NCBI RefSeq assembly: GCF_022647505.1
Contig: NZ_CP071409.1
Coordinates: 3,720,001 to 3,784,000, forward strand
Direction of reading: 5' to 3'
Origin: [Pantoea] beijingensis
GTDB lineage: Bacteria; Pseudomonadota; Gammaproteobacteria; Enterobacterales; Enterobacteriaceae
DNA length: 64,000 bases
Shown one piece after another: positions 10,259 through 22,348 of the stretch. The notes beneath the pieces are model-generated. The model saw only the letters and a program-made list of their open reading frames with translations. It had not been told where the DNA came from and made no database searches. Position 1 is the first letter of the stretch, and every line of letters starts with the position of its first letter. Made by a program: the position numbers and the translations under genes.

Positions 10259-10774
10259 ATGAGTCCTATTCTTCCTGAACAGATCCTGTCACAGGCTGAG
10301 AAACTCTGTCAGCAACGTAATGTGCGTCTGACACCACAGCGCCTGGAAGTCCTACGATTAATGAGCGAACAAAATGGAGCTATCAGCGCTTATGACCTCC
10401 TCGATTTGCTGCGCGTTTCAGAACCTCAAGCCAAGCCACCTACCGTCTATCGCGCACTTGATTTCCTTCTGGAACAAGGATTTATTCACCGCGTTGAATC
10501 GAATAATAGCTATGTAGTTTGTCACCATGTCGAGGAACCCCGGCATACTTCAGCCATGTTAATATGCGACCGATGTGGTTCAGTTGATGAAAGGCATGCT
10601 CAGGGCGTTGAAGATATCTTACAAATACTGTCACATCAGTCCGGTTTTAACCTGAGACACAGTATTATCGAAGCTCACGGGCTATGTGCCGGCTGCGTTG
10701 AAGTTGAGTCTTGCGCTCAGCAAGATAATTGTCAGCACGATCATAGTTTAGTGAGCAAAAAACGCGGTCGCTAG
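10259..10774 (+). CDS. zur: Zinc uptake regulator Zur
   Basis: Zur is the Fur-family repressor that shuts off zinc import when cytosolic zinc is high. The 171 residues match E. coli Zur. They comprise a winged helix (RLTPQRLEVLRLM, then TVYRALDFLLEQGFIHRVES) and a dimerisation domain with the metal motif HTSAMLICDRCGSVDE and the structural-zinc cysteines in CAGCVEVESC. The tail is rich in His, Asp and basic residues. GGAG is 8-9 bases before the ATG. A short CCCACA/TGTGGG inverted repeat follows the stop at about 10799. Confidence 0.95.
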   Translation: MSPILPEQILSQAEKLCQQRNVRLTPQRLEVLRLMSEQNGAISAYDLLDLLRVSEPQAKPPTVYRALDFLLEQGFIHRVESNNSYVVCHHVEEPRHTSAMLICDRCGSVDERHAQGVEDILQILSHQSGFNLRHSIIEAHGLCAGCVEVESCAQQDNCQHDHSLVSKKRGR

Positions 10775-11058
10775 CCACTATCGGCATCGGCGTCGATCCC
10801 ACATTGTGGGGGGGAGCGTAGGGGTACATTTAGCGAATAAAGCGTAAGTAAGGGAGAAATGACTCTTCGCCAGAGAAGTAGAAGAAATATTAAACGGCAC
10901 CTCCGTGTGCCTGGGTAGGAGCATCGTCCTGAAAGGCTTAAACAGCGCTATATACAGCCACGACGTAACGTCCTGAGGCTTACGCTGTTCTCTATAGAGC
11001 CAATGACGCCGAGACGGATAAAAAACGCTGCCGCGTCAAATACAACAGGCATATGCGT
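10775..11058. other. Hairpin-rich spacer between zur and yjbJ
   Basis: No gene is visible. The stretch contains CCCACATTGTGGG near 10799 and two 25-nt segments that both begin GGCTTA and end AGCC (10935-10959 and 10977-11001). Between them lies the palindrome GACGTAACGTC (10962-10972). It could hold an unannotated small RNA or decayed repeats. Confidence 0.4.
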
Positions 11059-11271
11059 CTACCAGCGATAGTCTTTATTGGTTGTTTCCCAATCGTTGAC
11101 CTCTTTCTCCGCTTCATCCTTCGCATATCCGTATCGTTCCTGAATTTTTCCGACAAGTTGATCGCGTTTACCTTCGATAACGGTCATATCATCATCGGTC
11201 AACTTGCCCCATTTCTCTTTCACTTTACCTTTAAACTGTTTCCAGTTACCGCCGGCTTCGTCTCTATTCAT
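11059..11271 (-). CDS. yjbJ: CsbD family stress protein YjbJ
   Basis: The 70-residue, highly charged protein matches E. coli YjbJ (69 aa) almost throughout, with the family core GGNWKQFKGKVKEKWGKLTDDD. CsbD-like proteins are abundant in stationary phase or under osmotic stress; their molecular role is unknown. TTG two codons upstream is also in frame, but GAGGAA spaced 6 bases from the ATG at 11271 fixes the start. It is a single-gene unit. Confidence 0.93.
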   Translation of the reverse strand: MNRDEAGGNWKQFKGKVKEKWGKLTDDDMTVIEGKRDQLVGKIQERYGYAKDEAEKEVNDWETTNKDYRW

Positions 11272-11513
11272 GTTCAATTCCTCTACCTTAGGTGATAACA
11301 GCTTCTGGTGTTACATATCAGAGAACGCTTTTCCGTTGGAGGAAAACGCTGTCTACTTGCTGATTACAGTTTTAATTGTAGTTCATATTATTGCAATGAG
11401 ACGAAAAGGCAGATAAAAATCCCAAAATAGAAACTAAAAATAAGCACAACATCCTGAATGCATTAGCAATATTCGAACCCATCATCAACGGATGGAAAAC
11501 AGCATTACGTCTA

Positions 11514-12842
11514 TCAGCTGGGGAACCAACTCCCTTTTTTCCAATGCTGGTGCCAGATCCACCAAAGTGTTATCCCCCGAAGCATCAAAAACACCATCAC
11601 CGCCAGCCACAACCCATGATTCCCAAGCCACGGCAATGTCAGCAGCGTCAGGCCATAACCCAATGCCGCAACCGCCATGCCATTACGCATATCACTACCA
11701 CGCGTCGCGCCGATAAACATGCCATCCAGTAGATAGCACCAGACACCAATCAACGGTAAAACCACCTGCCAAATCAGATAGTGCCCAGCCAGCTCGCGCA
11801 ACGACGGCAATGATGTCAGCATCGAAACGATCCACTCCCCGATCAGGGCGTAGACCAGTGAAAAAAAGAGGGCAACTAATCCCGCTTGCCGACAAGAGGC
11901 ATGCCATACTTTGAGCAACTTACTGCCATCACGGGCACCATATGCTTCCCCTGAATAGGCCTCCACCGCATAGGCAAATCCGTCGAGAGCATAGGCGGTA
12001 AAGGTGAGGAACATCAATAAGACCGCATTCACCGCAACGGTATCGCTCCCCAAACGTGCACCCAAAATAGTCAGTGAAGCAAAACAGAGTTGTAACAGCA
12101 AAGATCGCAACATGATGTCGCGATTCAGGCGCAGCAGGCGAGAAAAATCGCCACGCCAGCTGCGGCACAGTAGCGACAGTGAAATACCTCGCAGTTTGAG
12201 CACGCGCCAAATCATCAATAACCCGACCACTAAAGCGGCATACTCGGCGATAGCCGTTGCAGCAGCAGCGCCTGCCACCCCCCACTTCAGCCCGATTACA
12301 AACCACAAATCGAGAAGAATATTGACCAGATTGCCGACCACCAACAATACCACCGGCGCACGCGCATACTGCACCCCCAGCAACCAACCCAGTATCACAA
12401 GATTCGCCAGCGTTGCCGGTGCGCTTAGCCACCTTATCGACATAAACTGATGAGCCTGGTAGAGCACTTCACCGTTACCACCCACGATACGGATCGCCAG
12501 ATGACTTAAGGGCTCTTTACACAGGACAAAAAATGCCCCGGCAACCAGTGCGATGAATAAAGGTTGCATCAGCGCACGTGCCAGCGCGGGTTTATTGCCC
12601 ACACCAAATGCCTGCGCGGTTAATCCTGTCGTGCTCATTCGCAGGAATAACAGCAGCATAAACAGAAAGCTGGTGGCGGTCGTACCAATAGCCACACCGC
12701 CAAGATACGCGGGGCTATCAAGATGACCAATAACGGCGGTATCAACCAGGCCCAATAATGGCACAGAGATATTTGACAGGATCATCGGTAGTGCAAGACG
12801 CCACAGATTTTTATCAGCTACGGAAAAGAGTCGCATAAGCAT
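11514..12842 (-). CDS. dinF: MATE-family transporter DinF
   Basis: DinF is a 12-helix multidrug and toxic-compound extrusion protein linked to protection from oxidants and bile salts in E. coli. The 442 residues contain alternating hydrophobic helices and the family opening LALPMILSNISVPLLGLVDTAVIGH. A second ATG two codons in (12836) is an alternative start. It lies downstream of lexA on the same strand, as in the SOS operon lexA-dinF. The gap is 110 bases, longer than the few tens in E. coli, and contains a GTGCA/TGCAC hairpin but no separate LexA box that I can see. Confidence 0.93.
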   Translation of the reverse strand: MLMRLFSVADKNLWRLALPMILSNISVPLLGLVDTAVIGHLDSPAYLGGVAIGTTATSFLFMLLLFLRMSTTGLTAQAFGVGNKPALARALMQPLFIALVAGAFFVLCKEPLSHLAIRIVGGNGEVLYQAHQFMSIRWLSAPATLANLVILGWLLGVQYARAPVVLLVVGNLVNILLDLWFVIGLKWGVAGAAAATAIAEYAALVVGLLMIWRVLKLRGISLSLLCRSWRGDFSRLLRLNRDIMLRSLLLQLCFASLTILGARLGSDTVAVNAVLLMFLTFTAYALDGFAYAVEAYSGEAYGARDGSKLLKVWHASCRQAGLVALFFSLVYALIGEWIVSMLTSLPSLRELAGHYLIWQVVLPLIGVWCYLLDGMFIGATRGSDMRNGMAVAALGYGLTLLTLPWLGNHGLWLAVMVFLMLRGITLWWIWHQHWKKGSWFPS

Positions 12843-12952
12843 TCAGAACGCGAAATGCCCTTTTATTGGAGGATGCGTGAACGGATGCAACGGATACAAA
12901 AACATCCACTCAAACGCACGCCGATACCATCAGCGTGCAAGCTGCACTACTT

Positions 12953-13561
12953 TTATAACCAGTTACCGTTACGAATTACCCCAACAGCCAAACCTTCAAT
13001 GGTCAGAGATTGCTGACGCAAGTCGACAACAATTGGTTGAAACTCACTATTCTCTGGCAAAAGCTGAACCGTATTTCCTTGTTTTTTCAATCGCTTAACG
13101 GTAACTTCATCATCAATACGCGCAACCACAATCTGTCCGTTATGCACGTCCTGCGTTTTATGCACCGCAAGTAAATCGCCGTCCATGATACCAATATCTT
13201 TCATGGACATACCGCTAACACGCAGCAGAAAATCAGCATGCGGTTTAAATAAACCAGCATCCACCTGGAAGTGGCATTCAATATGCTCCTGCGCCAAAAG
13301 CGGTTCGCCCGCGGCCACCCGACCAATGAGTGGCAGACCCGTTTCGTCTTCCATCATCAAACGAATACCGCGTGAAGCACCGGAAACAATTTCAATTACG
13401 CCTTTGCGTGCCAGCGCCTTCAGGTGTTCTTCCGCAGCATTAGGGGAACGGAAACCCAGTTGCGCAGCAATTTCCGCACGCGTAGGCGGCATACCAGTCT
13501 GATTAATGTGATCACGAATCAGATCGTAAACCTGTTGCTGCCTTGCTGTTAGTGCTTTCAT
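12953..13561 (-). CDS. lexA: SOS repressor LexA
   Basis: LexA represses the DNA-damage regulon and cleaves itself when RecA filaments form. The 202 residues equal the E. coli length. The N-terminal winged helix carries [15 protein letters not shown]. The Ala84-Gly85 cleavage bond is in RVAAGEP. The catalytic serine 119 is in GMSM and lysine 156 in DEVTVKRL. The frame is open upstream to 13636, but ATG at 13561 matches the family and follows the two operator boxes with the same GGGGGCGGA leader as E. coli. It heads an operon with dinF. Confidence 0.98.
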   Translation of the reverse strand: MKALTARQQQVYDLIRDHINQTGMPPTRAEIAAQLGFRSPNAAEEHLKALARKGVIEIVSGASRGIRLMMEDETGLPLIGRVAAGEPLLAQEHIECHFQVDAGLFKPHADFLLRVSGMSMKDIGIMDGDLLAVHKTQDVHNGQIVVARIDDEVTVKRLKKQGNTVQLLPENSEFQPIVVDLRQQSLTIEGLAVGVIRNGNWL

Positions 13562-13569
13562 TCCGCCCC

Positions 13570-13604
13570 CTGGTTGTTTATACAGTCGCTGTGAGTATAT
13601 ACAG
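13570..13604 (-). promoter_or_regulatory. Two LexA boxes of the lexA operon
   Basis: On the minus strand the boxes are CTGTATATACTCACAG (13589-13604) and CTGTATAAACAACCAG (13570-13585). Both fit CTG-N10-CAG. The spacing and first box are the same as at E. coli lexA, consistent with autoregulation. Confidence 0.95.
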
Positions 13605-13667
13605 GTATTTGTGGCTTGAAAACCTAAATGAGTCAAAAAAACAGCGATTTGTGGAATTTTGAGCAGG

Positions 13668-14036
13668 CTATCGTAAAAGTGGCCACAGCAACATTATCCA
13701 GACGAAGAGGGCAAGCAGAATGCTTAACAGGACCGCAGCAGAGCCCATATCCTTTGCCCGGCCGGAGAGAGGATGGAAATCACTACCAACGCGGTCAACA
13801 ATCGCCTCAATGGCACTATTCAGAATCTCCACGATCACAACCAGCAGCACGGAACCAATTAATAACACGCGAGTTACGGCATCAACCTCGAGCCAGCAAG
13901 CAATCACAATCGCGATTAGCGCCGCTATCGACTCCTGTCGAAACGCGGCTTCATGCTGCCATGCTGCGCGCAATCCTTGCCAGGAATAACCCGCTGCTTT
14001 GATGATACGAGTCAAACCCGTTACGTTATTTGCCAT
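13668..14036 (-). CDS. dgkA: Diacylglycerol kinase DgkA
   Basis: This small trimeric inner-membrane kinase phosphorylates the diacylglycerol left over from membrane-derived oligosaccharide synthesis. The 122 residues equal E. coli DgkA, with three transmembrane helices and the active-site segment [27 protein letters not shown] split as usual between helix 2 and the cytosolic loop. The frame is open upstream, but ATG at 14036 matches the family start [19 protein letters not shown]. It is divergent from plsB, also a phospholipid gene. Confidence 0.96.
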   Translation of the reverse strand: MANNVTGLTRIIKAAGYSWQGLRAAWQHEAAFRQESIAALIAIVIACWLEVDAVTRVLLIGSVLLVVIVEILNSAIEAIVDRVGSDFHPLSGRAKDMGSAAVLLSILLALFVWIMLLWPLLR

Positions 14037-14155
14037 ATTAATTGAACCCTTTGAGATGTTTAACGTCAATTTGGGGATGATGCGCAAATTGCAATGCCAC
14101 AGATCTTGGTGGCACTTTCTGGTATGCTTGCCGCGCTTTGCTAACAAGAGGCTTC

Positions 14156-16585
14156 ATGTTATCTATGTCAGGTTGGCGTAATTTCTATTATAAGTTACTG
14201 AATTTACCGCTCTCATTTTTGGTGAAGAGCAAGGCTATTCCGGCCGATCCGGTAGCTGAACTGGGGCTCGATACCTCGCACCCTATTATGTATGTGTTGC
14301 CTTATGATTCAAAGGCCGATCTCCTTGCACTGCGAGCGCAGTGCCGTATCCATAATCTGCCCGATCCACTGGAACCGCTGGAGATAGATGGGACGGAATT
14401 GCCGCGTCATGTCTTTATTCATGAAGGCCCACGCGTGTTCCCCTACTTTGTACCTAATCTGGAATCGGTAAAGCTTTTCCATGAGTATCTGGATCTGCAT
14501 CGAAGCAATCCCGATCTTGACGTACAGATGGTGCCGGTTTCAGTGATGTTTGGCCGTGCGCCTGGCCGCGAAGTACAGGGCGAACAAACACCGCACTTGC
14601 GCGTATTAAATGGCGTGCAAAAATTCTTTGCCGTGCTGTGGCTTGGGCGAGACAGTTTCGTTCGCTTCTCTCCAATGGTTTCCTTGCGCTATATGGCAAC
14701 GGAACATGGTACCGACAAGACGATCGCGCAAAAGCTGGCACGCGTCGCGCGGATGCACTTTGCCCGGCAGCGTCTGGCGGCCGTAGGTCCGCGTTTGCCG
14801 GTGCGCGAGGAGTTATTTAAGCGCTTGCTAAAATCGAAAGCTATTGCTAAAGCGGTAGAGGATGAAGCACGCAGTAAAAAAATACCCCACGAAAAGGCGC
14901 AACAAAATGCTATTGAGCTGATGGAAGAGATCGCAGCTGATTTCTCCCATGAAACAGTTCGACTGACCGCTCGTGTTATGGATTGGACATGGAGCAAACT
15001 GTATCAGGGCATTAATGTTAATGGTGGCGAGCGGGTACGCCAACTGGCGCAGGATGGACATGAAATCGTCTATGTGCCCTGCCACCGCAGCCACATGGAT
15101 TACCTGTTGCTCTCCTATGTGCTTTATCATCAGGGGCTGGTTCCCCCTCATATCGCTGCCGGTATTAATCTGAATTTCTGGCCAGCCGGACCGATTTTCC
15201 GGCGTTTAGGTGCCTTTTTTATCCGCCGTACTTTTAAAGGTAACAAGCTCTACTCCACGGTATTTCGTGAATACCTTGGCGAGCTATTTGCCCGTGGTTA
15301 TTCGGTGGAATACTTCGTGGAAGGCGGACGTTCACGTACCGGACGCCTGCTCGCACCTAAAACCGGCACGCTGTCGATGACGATTCAGGCGATGCTGCGC
15401 GGCGGCAACCGGCCGATCACGCTGGTACCGATTTACATCGGCTATGAGCACGTCATGGAGGTCGGCACCTACGCCAAAGAGTTGCGTGGCGCGACAAAAG
15501 AAAAAGAAAGCTTTATGCAGATGGTTCGGGGGTTGCGTAAGTTGCGTAATCTGGGCCAGGGTTACGTTAACTTCGGTGAACCACTCCCACTGGTTAACTA
15601 TCTCAACAAACATGTGCCCGAGTGGCGTGACGCCATCGATCCGATTGAAGCTCAGCGTCCCGGCTGGCTAATCCCTGCGGTAAACGATATCGCACAGCGG
15701 GTGATGGTCAGTATTAACAATGCTGGTGCTGCAAATGCAATGAATTTATGCGTCACGGCCCTACTGGCCTCACGTCAACGTTCATTGACGCGCGACCAAT
15801 TGACCGAACAGCTAGACTGTTATATTCAGTTATTGCGCAATGTTCCCTACTCTCCAGATGCAACCGTCCCCGACCTGAGCGCAGAAGCGCTGCTGGATAG
15901 CGCATTGGGTATGAACAAGTTTGAAACCGAACAGGATAATATTGGCGATATCATCATTCTGCCCCGCGAACAGGCGGTGCTAATGACCTACTACCGCAAT
16001 AATGTTCATCATATGCTGGTGGTGCCCGCATTGCTTGCCGCGATTGTGCAACAGCACCGTGAGATTTCACATGCTGAGCTATTGCGTCAGGTTAGCGTGA
16101 TTTATCCGATGCTGAAAAGTGAGCTATTCCTGCGCTGGGACAAAGAAGAGATCCCACAGGTTCTGGATGCTCTCACCGCCGAACTCGCTCGTCAGGGATT
16201 GATTATTGCTGATGAGGCCGTAGTGCGTTTAAATCCTGTCCGCTTTCGTTCTCTGCAATTACTGGCTGCTGGTGTACGTGAAACGCTGCAGCGCTATGCC
16301 ATCACGTTTTCGATTCTCAGCGCCAATCCTGCAATCAATCGCGGTTCACTGGAAAAAGAGAGTCGTACGATGGCACAACGCCTTTCCGTGCTACATGGTA
16401 TCAATGCGCCCGAGTTTTTTGATAAAGCCGTCTTTTCATCACTGGTATTAACACTACGTGATGAAGGTTATATCAGTGATACCGGAAACGCACTGCCAGA
16501 ACAGACACAAAAAGTATACCGGCTGCTGGCAGACCTGATCACTCAGGACGTGCGTCTGACCATAGAGAGTGCGGTTGCACCTTAA
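14156..16585 (+). CDS. plsB: Glycerol-3-phosphate acyltransferase PlsB
   Basis: PlsB is the inner-membrane enzyme that acylates position 1 of glycerol-3-phosphate, the first step of phospholipid synthesis. About 809 residues match E. coli PlsB (807). The acyltransferase block I motif HRSHMD (HX4D), block [22 protein letters not shown], block [13 protein letters not shown] and block [12 protein letters not shown] are all intact. I choose ATG at 14156 because AGAGG sits about 6 bases before it. ATG at 14165 would give exactly the E. coli N-terminus MSGW and is a close alternative. Confidence 0.96.
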   Translation: MLSMSGWRNFYYKLLNLPLSFLVKSKAIPADPVAELGLDTSHPIMYVLPYDSKADLLALRAQCRIHNLPDPLEPLEIDGTELPRHVFIHEGPRVFPYFVPNLESVKLFHEYLDLHRSNPDLDVQMVPVSVMFGRAPGREVQGEQTPHLRVLNGVQKFFAVLWLGRDSFVRFSPMVSLRYMATEHGTDKTIAQKLARVARMHFARQRLAAVGPRLPVREELFKRLLKSKAIAKAVEDEARSKKIPHEKAQQNAIELMEEIAADFSHETVRLTARVMDWTWSKLYQGINVNGGERVRQLAQDGHEIVYVPCHRSHMDYLLLSYVLYHQGLVPPHIAAGINLNFWPAGPIFRRLGAFFIRRTFKGNKLYSTVFREYLGELFARGYSVEYFVEGGRSRTGRLLAPKTGTLSMTIQAMLRGGNRPITLVPIYIGYEHVMEVGTYAKELRGATKEKESFMQMVRGLRKLRNLGQGYVNFGEPLPLVNYLNKHVPEWRDAIDPIEAQRPGWLIPAVNDIAQRVMVSINNAGAANAMNLCVTALLASRQRSLTRDQLTEQLDCYIQLLRNVPYSPDATVPDLSAEALLDSALGMNKFETEQDNIGDIIILPREQAVLMTYYRNNVHHMLVVPALLAAIVQQHREISHAELLRQVSVIYPMLKSELFLRWDKEEIPQVLDALTAELARQGLIIADEAVVRLNPVRFRSLQLLAAGVRETLQRYAITFSILSANPAINRGSLEKESRTMAQRLSVLHGINAPEFFDKAVFSSLVLTLRDEGYISDTGNALPEQTQKVYRLLADLITQDVRLTIESAVAP

Positions 16586-16907
16586 GGCGCGCGGCGCGCA
16601 TCCCCGGAAGCTCATTGCATAAGTGACCGGGGAGTCGTAGCAACCAGACGGCTTCTGATTCAGCAAAAATTTCGCTCACCAGCGAACTGGTGACAAAACA
16701 CAGGGAGTGTTTTGAACAGCACTTGTGCGGGTCCCGAAGGGGTAAGCCCCAGGGATGGGGCTGATAATCGCGAAAGGTGCGTTCGGAAAACAGCATTTGT
16801 GAAGGGAGCTGCGAAGCGGGCAAGAAGGCTGTCGAAAAGCGCGGGGGCTGGGCCAGCGCTTTCCTGTCCTGCAGGGTTACCCGAAGGATGAACGGAACCG
16901 CCCCTGA
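16586..16907. repeat. Structured non-coding region with internal repeat
   Basis: No protein is supported in these ~320 bases between plsB and ubiA. The DNA shows two related blocks in the same orientation: AACAGCACTTGTG followed by CGAAGGGG (about 16715-16742), and AACAGCATTTGTG followed by CGAAGCGGG (about 16789-16820). There are also paired G/C runs (GTAAGCCCC and GGGGCTGAT, about 16743-16764) and GGCGCGCGGCGCGC at the plsB end. It looks like a compound intergenic repeat rather than unique spacer; its class is not certain. Confidence 0.5.
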
Positions 16908-17792
16908 CTAAAACATCGTCGCAAAAGGCGCGGTATTTAATGCCACGCCAATAAATAACACTAACCCAACGTAATTATTATTTAAAAAAGCCTGAAAGCA
17001 GCGCTCACGCTGGCGGCCTGCAATCAGTTTTTGCTGATGGACGAACAGGGCCCCCGCCAACAATAACGACCAGTAAAATGCACCGTTAAGCTGCAATTCC
17101 CCCCCCACCGCCATCATGAATACCAGCGCAGCCAGTTGCAACATGCCAACGATCAGCTTATCGAAACGGCCAAAAAGAATCGCGGTTGATTTTACCCCGA
17201 TCTTCAAATCATCATCCCGATCTACCATGGCGTACAATGTGTCATACGCCACAGTCCAACAGATATTCGCGAAGAACAACAGCCAGCAGGCCAGAGGAAC
17301 GCTCTCGCTCACCGCCGCCCACGCCATTGGGATCGCCCACCCAAAAGCCGCCCCCAATACCACCTGCGGTAAATGGGTAAACCGTTTCATGAAGGGATAA
17401 ATCCACGCCAGTGCTAATCCCACCAGCGATAACCAAATAGTCATGCTATTCAGCGTTAACACTAAGGCAAACGAAATCAGCGCCAGCGCTACAAATAACA
17501 GCTTCGCTTCTTTCTCACTCACTCTTCCGCTCGGTAAAGGGCGTTCCGCGGTGCGTTTTACGTGCCCATCAATTTTACGATCGGCAAAGTCATTGATGAC
17601 ACACCCCGCCGCTCGCATAAAAAAAACGCCCAGCACGAACACCACCAGCACGCTTAAGGAAGGAACAGACATCCCTGCAAGCCACAATGCCCATAATGTC
17701 GGCCACAGCAGCAGCAAAGAACCAATAGGCTTATCAATGCGCATCAGGCGGCTGTAGGCCTGAAGCTTATTAAGTTGCAGACTTTTTTCCAC
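16908..17792 (-). CDS. ubiA: 4-hydroxybenzoate octaprenyltransferase
   Basis: UbiA attaches the polyprenyl tail to 4-hydroxybenzoate in the inner membrane, the second step of ubiquinone synthesis. The 294 residues contain about nine hydrophobic helices and both Asp-rich prenyl-diphosphate sites: NDFADRKID (about residues 67-75) and DRDDD followed by KIGVKSTA (about 191-203). The start is GTG at 17792, one base after the ubiC stop, which implies translational coupling. The length compares with 290 in E. coli; the C-terminus differs slightly. Confidence 0.96.
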   Translation of the reverse strand: MEKSLQLNKLQAYSRLMRIDKPIGSLLLLWPTLWALWLAGMSVPSLSVLVVFVLGVFFMRAAGCVINDFADRKIDGHVKRTAERPLPSGRVSEKEAKLLFVALALISFALVLTLNSMTIWLSLVGLALAWIYPFMKRFTHLPQVVLGAAFGWAIPMAWAAVSESVPLACWLLFFANICWTVAYDTLYAMVDRDDDLKIGVKSTAILFGRFDKLIVGMLQLAALVFMMAVGGELQLNGAFYWSLLLAGALFVHQQKLIAGRQRERCFQAFLNNNYVGLVLFIGVALNTAPFATMF

Positions 17793-17793
17793 G

Positions 17794-18321
17794 TTAGTGA
17801 GTTCCTTCAGCGGTCACACTTAAATAAAGCGGTGCCGCAGGCAAAAACAGTTCAGTAAGCAATAAAGGCTTGCCTGACAGACGCAGCCGGGAACGCCGTC
17901 CCCATAACGATTCTATCGTGCCGGGCTCAATAAAATCACGCGTCAGCGTCGATGATGCAAAAAGATAGCGCCCAAGCGGACGAGTGCCGAGGTCTTGTAG
18001 CATCGCTTCAGGGCCAATAAGGGTGGATTCAGGCACAATCGTGCGCCCTGCCAGCCAGGGAACGCCATCGCCAAATAGCAGAATTTCTCGCAGCCAATAA
18101 CGTTGTTCAAACGGTAACAGCGCCGCTTCAGCACCAACCTCTTCTGCGCTGATAAAACCTTCTTGCAGGGGCTCAACAGTTACTTTTTGACAATGGCGCT
18201 CAAAGCGCTTCGTCATGGAATCTTCTTCCATTAACCAATCCAGCAACGGAGCAGTAAGCAAAGGTGACGAAGCGGGAAGCCATTCGATCGCGCGCAGCAG
18301 TTTAAGCGCGTTATCCGACAT
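17794..18321 (-). CDS. ubiC: Chorismate pyruvate-lyase
   Basis: UbiC converts chorismate to 4-hydroxybenzoate and pyruvate, supplying UbiA. The 175-residue protein has the family features [20 protein letters not shown] (residues about 79-98), [10 protein letters not shown] and a C-terminal LLLTELFLP with the active-site Glu. Arg and Glu residues that bind product (R79-like and E157-like) are present. It is the first gene of ubiC-ubiA, with one base between the two frames. It is slightly longer than E. coli UbiC (165 aa). Confidence 0.94.
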   Translation of the reverse strand: MSDNALKLLRAIEWLPASSPLLTAPLLDWLMEEDSMTKRFERHCQKVTVEPLQEGFISAEEVGAEAALLPFEQRYWLREILLFGDGVPWLAGRTIVPESTLIGPEAMLQDLGTRPLGRYLFASSTLTRDFIEPGTIESLWGRRSRLRLSGKPLLLTELFLPAAPLYLSVTAEGTH

Positions 18322-18487
18322 ACGGCATCTCCGGGTTGAAAATCAGAGGCAATAGTGTAGCGCAGACCATCGGCGAGAACACGCCACACGGGAGGGAATA
18401 AGCTAAATTCTGCCCGTCGCACAAGGTAAAAAAGGTGCGTCTGAGACGCACCAATCGTCGAGCAACATCAGCAATATGGGGATAACA

Positions 18488-19438
18488 TCATCCCTTGCCT
18501 TTCACACTGCTGATAAAGGTTGCGCGTGCTGATGTAGAGCCAAGACGTTCAGCTTCATTCATTAGCTTCAGCGCTTTATCGATATCGCCCGCTTTTACAG
18601 CCTGCTTGATACCGTTATTAAAGTAGCTTTCAGTGTCATTGAGCATCGGTTCTGCTTTTGCTGCCGGTGCGACAGGTGTGGCAGGTGCGGAAGCTGGCGA
18701 CGTCACAGGGGCGCTAACCATCGCACCACTTGTGGCTGCGCTACCAACGACAACCGGTTTCGGATCGGATGAGCCAAAAATTTTACCAATCATGATATTG
18801 CCGCTGTTCTGTTCTGACTTAATCTTCAGAGAGAGGCTACCGGTTGAAACATGCTGTACCACTGGATCGGGTACATCAGGAATCGCATTGTTAGCGCCCT
18901 CGGCGTACAGCTTGGCCGGATTAATCATGTGCGAAGTTTGGGCCAGGTCGCGTTTAGTGGTGTAAATCAGCAAGTAGATCTGTTTTTGACCCAATACTGG
19001 CGTCAGTTTCATGGTACCTTCCAGCCGGTTTCCCGCCATGACGCCAGGCTTTTGGTAAGGGAAATAACTGCTGGGGAAAAAGGCGGCGGGCTGTAACTGG
19101 TTATCTAATACCAACACGTTCGGCGCATAAACACGCTTGTTTTTCATAATACTGGAAAGCGTAATCTCCAAAGATCCCTGATCCGCAGGCAGCGTAATTG
19201 CTGCCACACTTCCGGTAACGTCGCCCTGTTCAAGGCTTGCGGAAGAGGCCGTCAGTTCAATGTCCTGCGACACAGGCGGTGCCAGTGGCAGCCAGGAAAG
19301 CTGCTGAAGCTTGTCAGAGGAGAGTGTGGGTGCAGTGGCGATATCTTGTGGATTAACCCCCTGACTGGCAGCTATCGCAGGCAGTACGGTAAAACTCAGC
19401 GCCGGGAACAAGCAGAGTGCAAGCAGATGTTTTTTCAT
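18488..19438 (-). CDS. malM: Maltose operon periplasmic protein MalM
   Basis: MalM is the periplasmic protein encoded last in the malK-lamB-malM operon; its exact role is unknown, though links to maltoporin have been reported. The 316 residues start with a signal peptide (MKKHLLALCLFPALSF to the AIA cleavage region) and contain an Ala/Pro/Val-rich linker at about residues 235-262 before a helical C-terminal segment. The frame is open upstream, but ATG at 19438 follows AAGGAAA and begins the signal peptide. E. coli MalM is 306 aa. Confidence 0.93.
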   Translation of the reverse strand: MKKHLLALCLFPALSFTVLPAIAASQGVNPQDIATAPTLSSDKLQQLSWLPLAPPVSQDIELTASSASLEQGDVTGSVAAITLPADQGSLEITLSSIMKNKRVYAPNVLVLDNQLQPAAFFPSSYFPYQKPGVMAGNRLEGTMKLTPVLGQKQIYLLIYTTKRDLAQTSHMINPAKLYAEGANNAIPDVPDPVVQHVSTGSLSLKIKSEQNSGNIMIGKIFGSSDPKPVVVGSAATSGAMVSAPVTSPASAPATPVAPAAKAEPMLNDTESYFNNGIKQAVKAGDIDKALKLMNEAERLGSTSARATFISSVKGKG

Positions 19439-19504
19439 TTTTATTTCCTTAGAAGATCGAGCGCTATCCGCAGGCAATGGGATAGCGTCGCAAGAGCGTG
19501 TGGC

Positions 19505-19527
19505 TAACGGGCGCCAGGCGCCCGTTT
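19505..19527. repeat. Palindrome between lamB and malM
   Basis: AACGGGCGCC and GGCGCCCGTT form a near-perfect hairpin 12 bases past the lamB stop. In E. coli the lamB-malM spacer also carries a stabilising or attenuating palindrome. No T-run follows, so it is more likely an mRNA-processing or stability element than a full terminator. Confidence 0.6.
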
Positions 19528-19538
19528 ATAGCAAGTTC

Positions 19539-22011
<2,473 letters not shown>

Positions 22012-22348
22012 CCGTCTCTCCCAATTCGTACCGCTATCGAATGGCTGGGAGTGTGAAGGATGTAACAAAGAGTTAAATCCTCCGCCTGGGACTTTTTTAT
22101 GGGGGAGGAGAAAGGAGGATGAGTAAATGAGTCGGGGGCGCACTCGGGAGAGGCACCAGCGATTTTCGTGATCCTGTTGGCATAATTTAGGGCGTTTTTT
22201 TGTGGCTGATGGCACAGAAACAAGGCAAAAGACAGCTCCGGTCACACTTTCACTGACCAGGGCGTAGAACGAGGGATGATGAGGGGTTAAGCGCTTATCC
22301 GCAGACTGCTGGCGATAAGACAACCGCTCATCTTTAGAGGAAAGGGAA
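22012..22348. promoter_or_regulatory. Divergent malK / malE control region (MalT and CRP)
   Basis: The 337 bases between the two mal operons contain several purine-rich MalT-type boxes (core GGAKGA). They are GGGGAGGAG at 22102-22110, GGAGGATGAG at 22114-22123 and GGGATGATGAGG at 22273-22284. A CRP-like sequence TGTGAAGGATGTAACA lies at 22052-22067. The arrangement matches the known E. coli regulatory region, where MalT and CRP co-activate both operons. The sites are called by eye. Confidence 0.7.

Noticed and set aside
12004..12450. 148-codon plus-strand frame inside dinF
   Set aside because: It is the antisense shadow of a hydrophobic membrane-protein gene.
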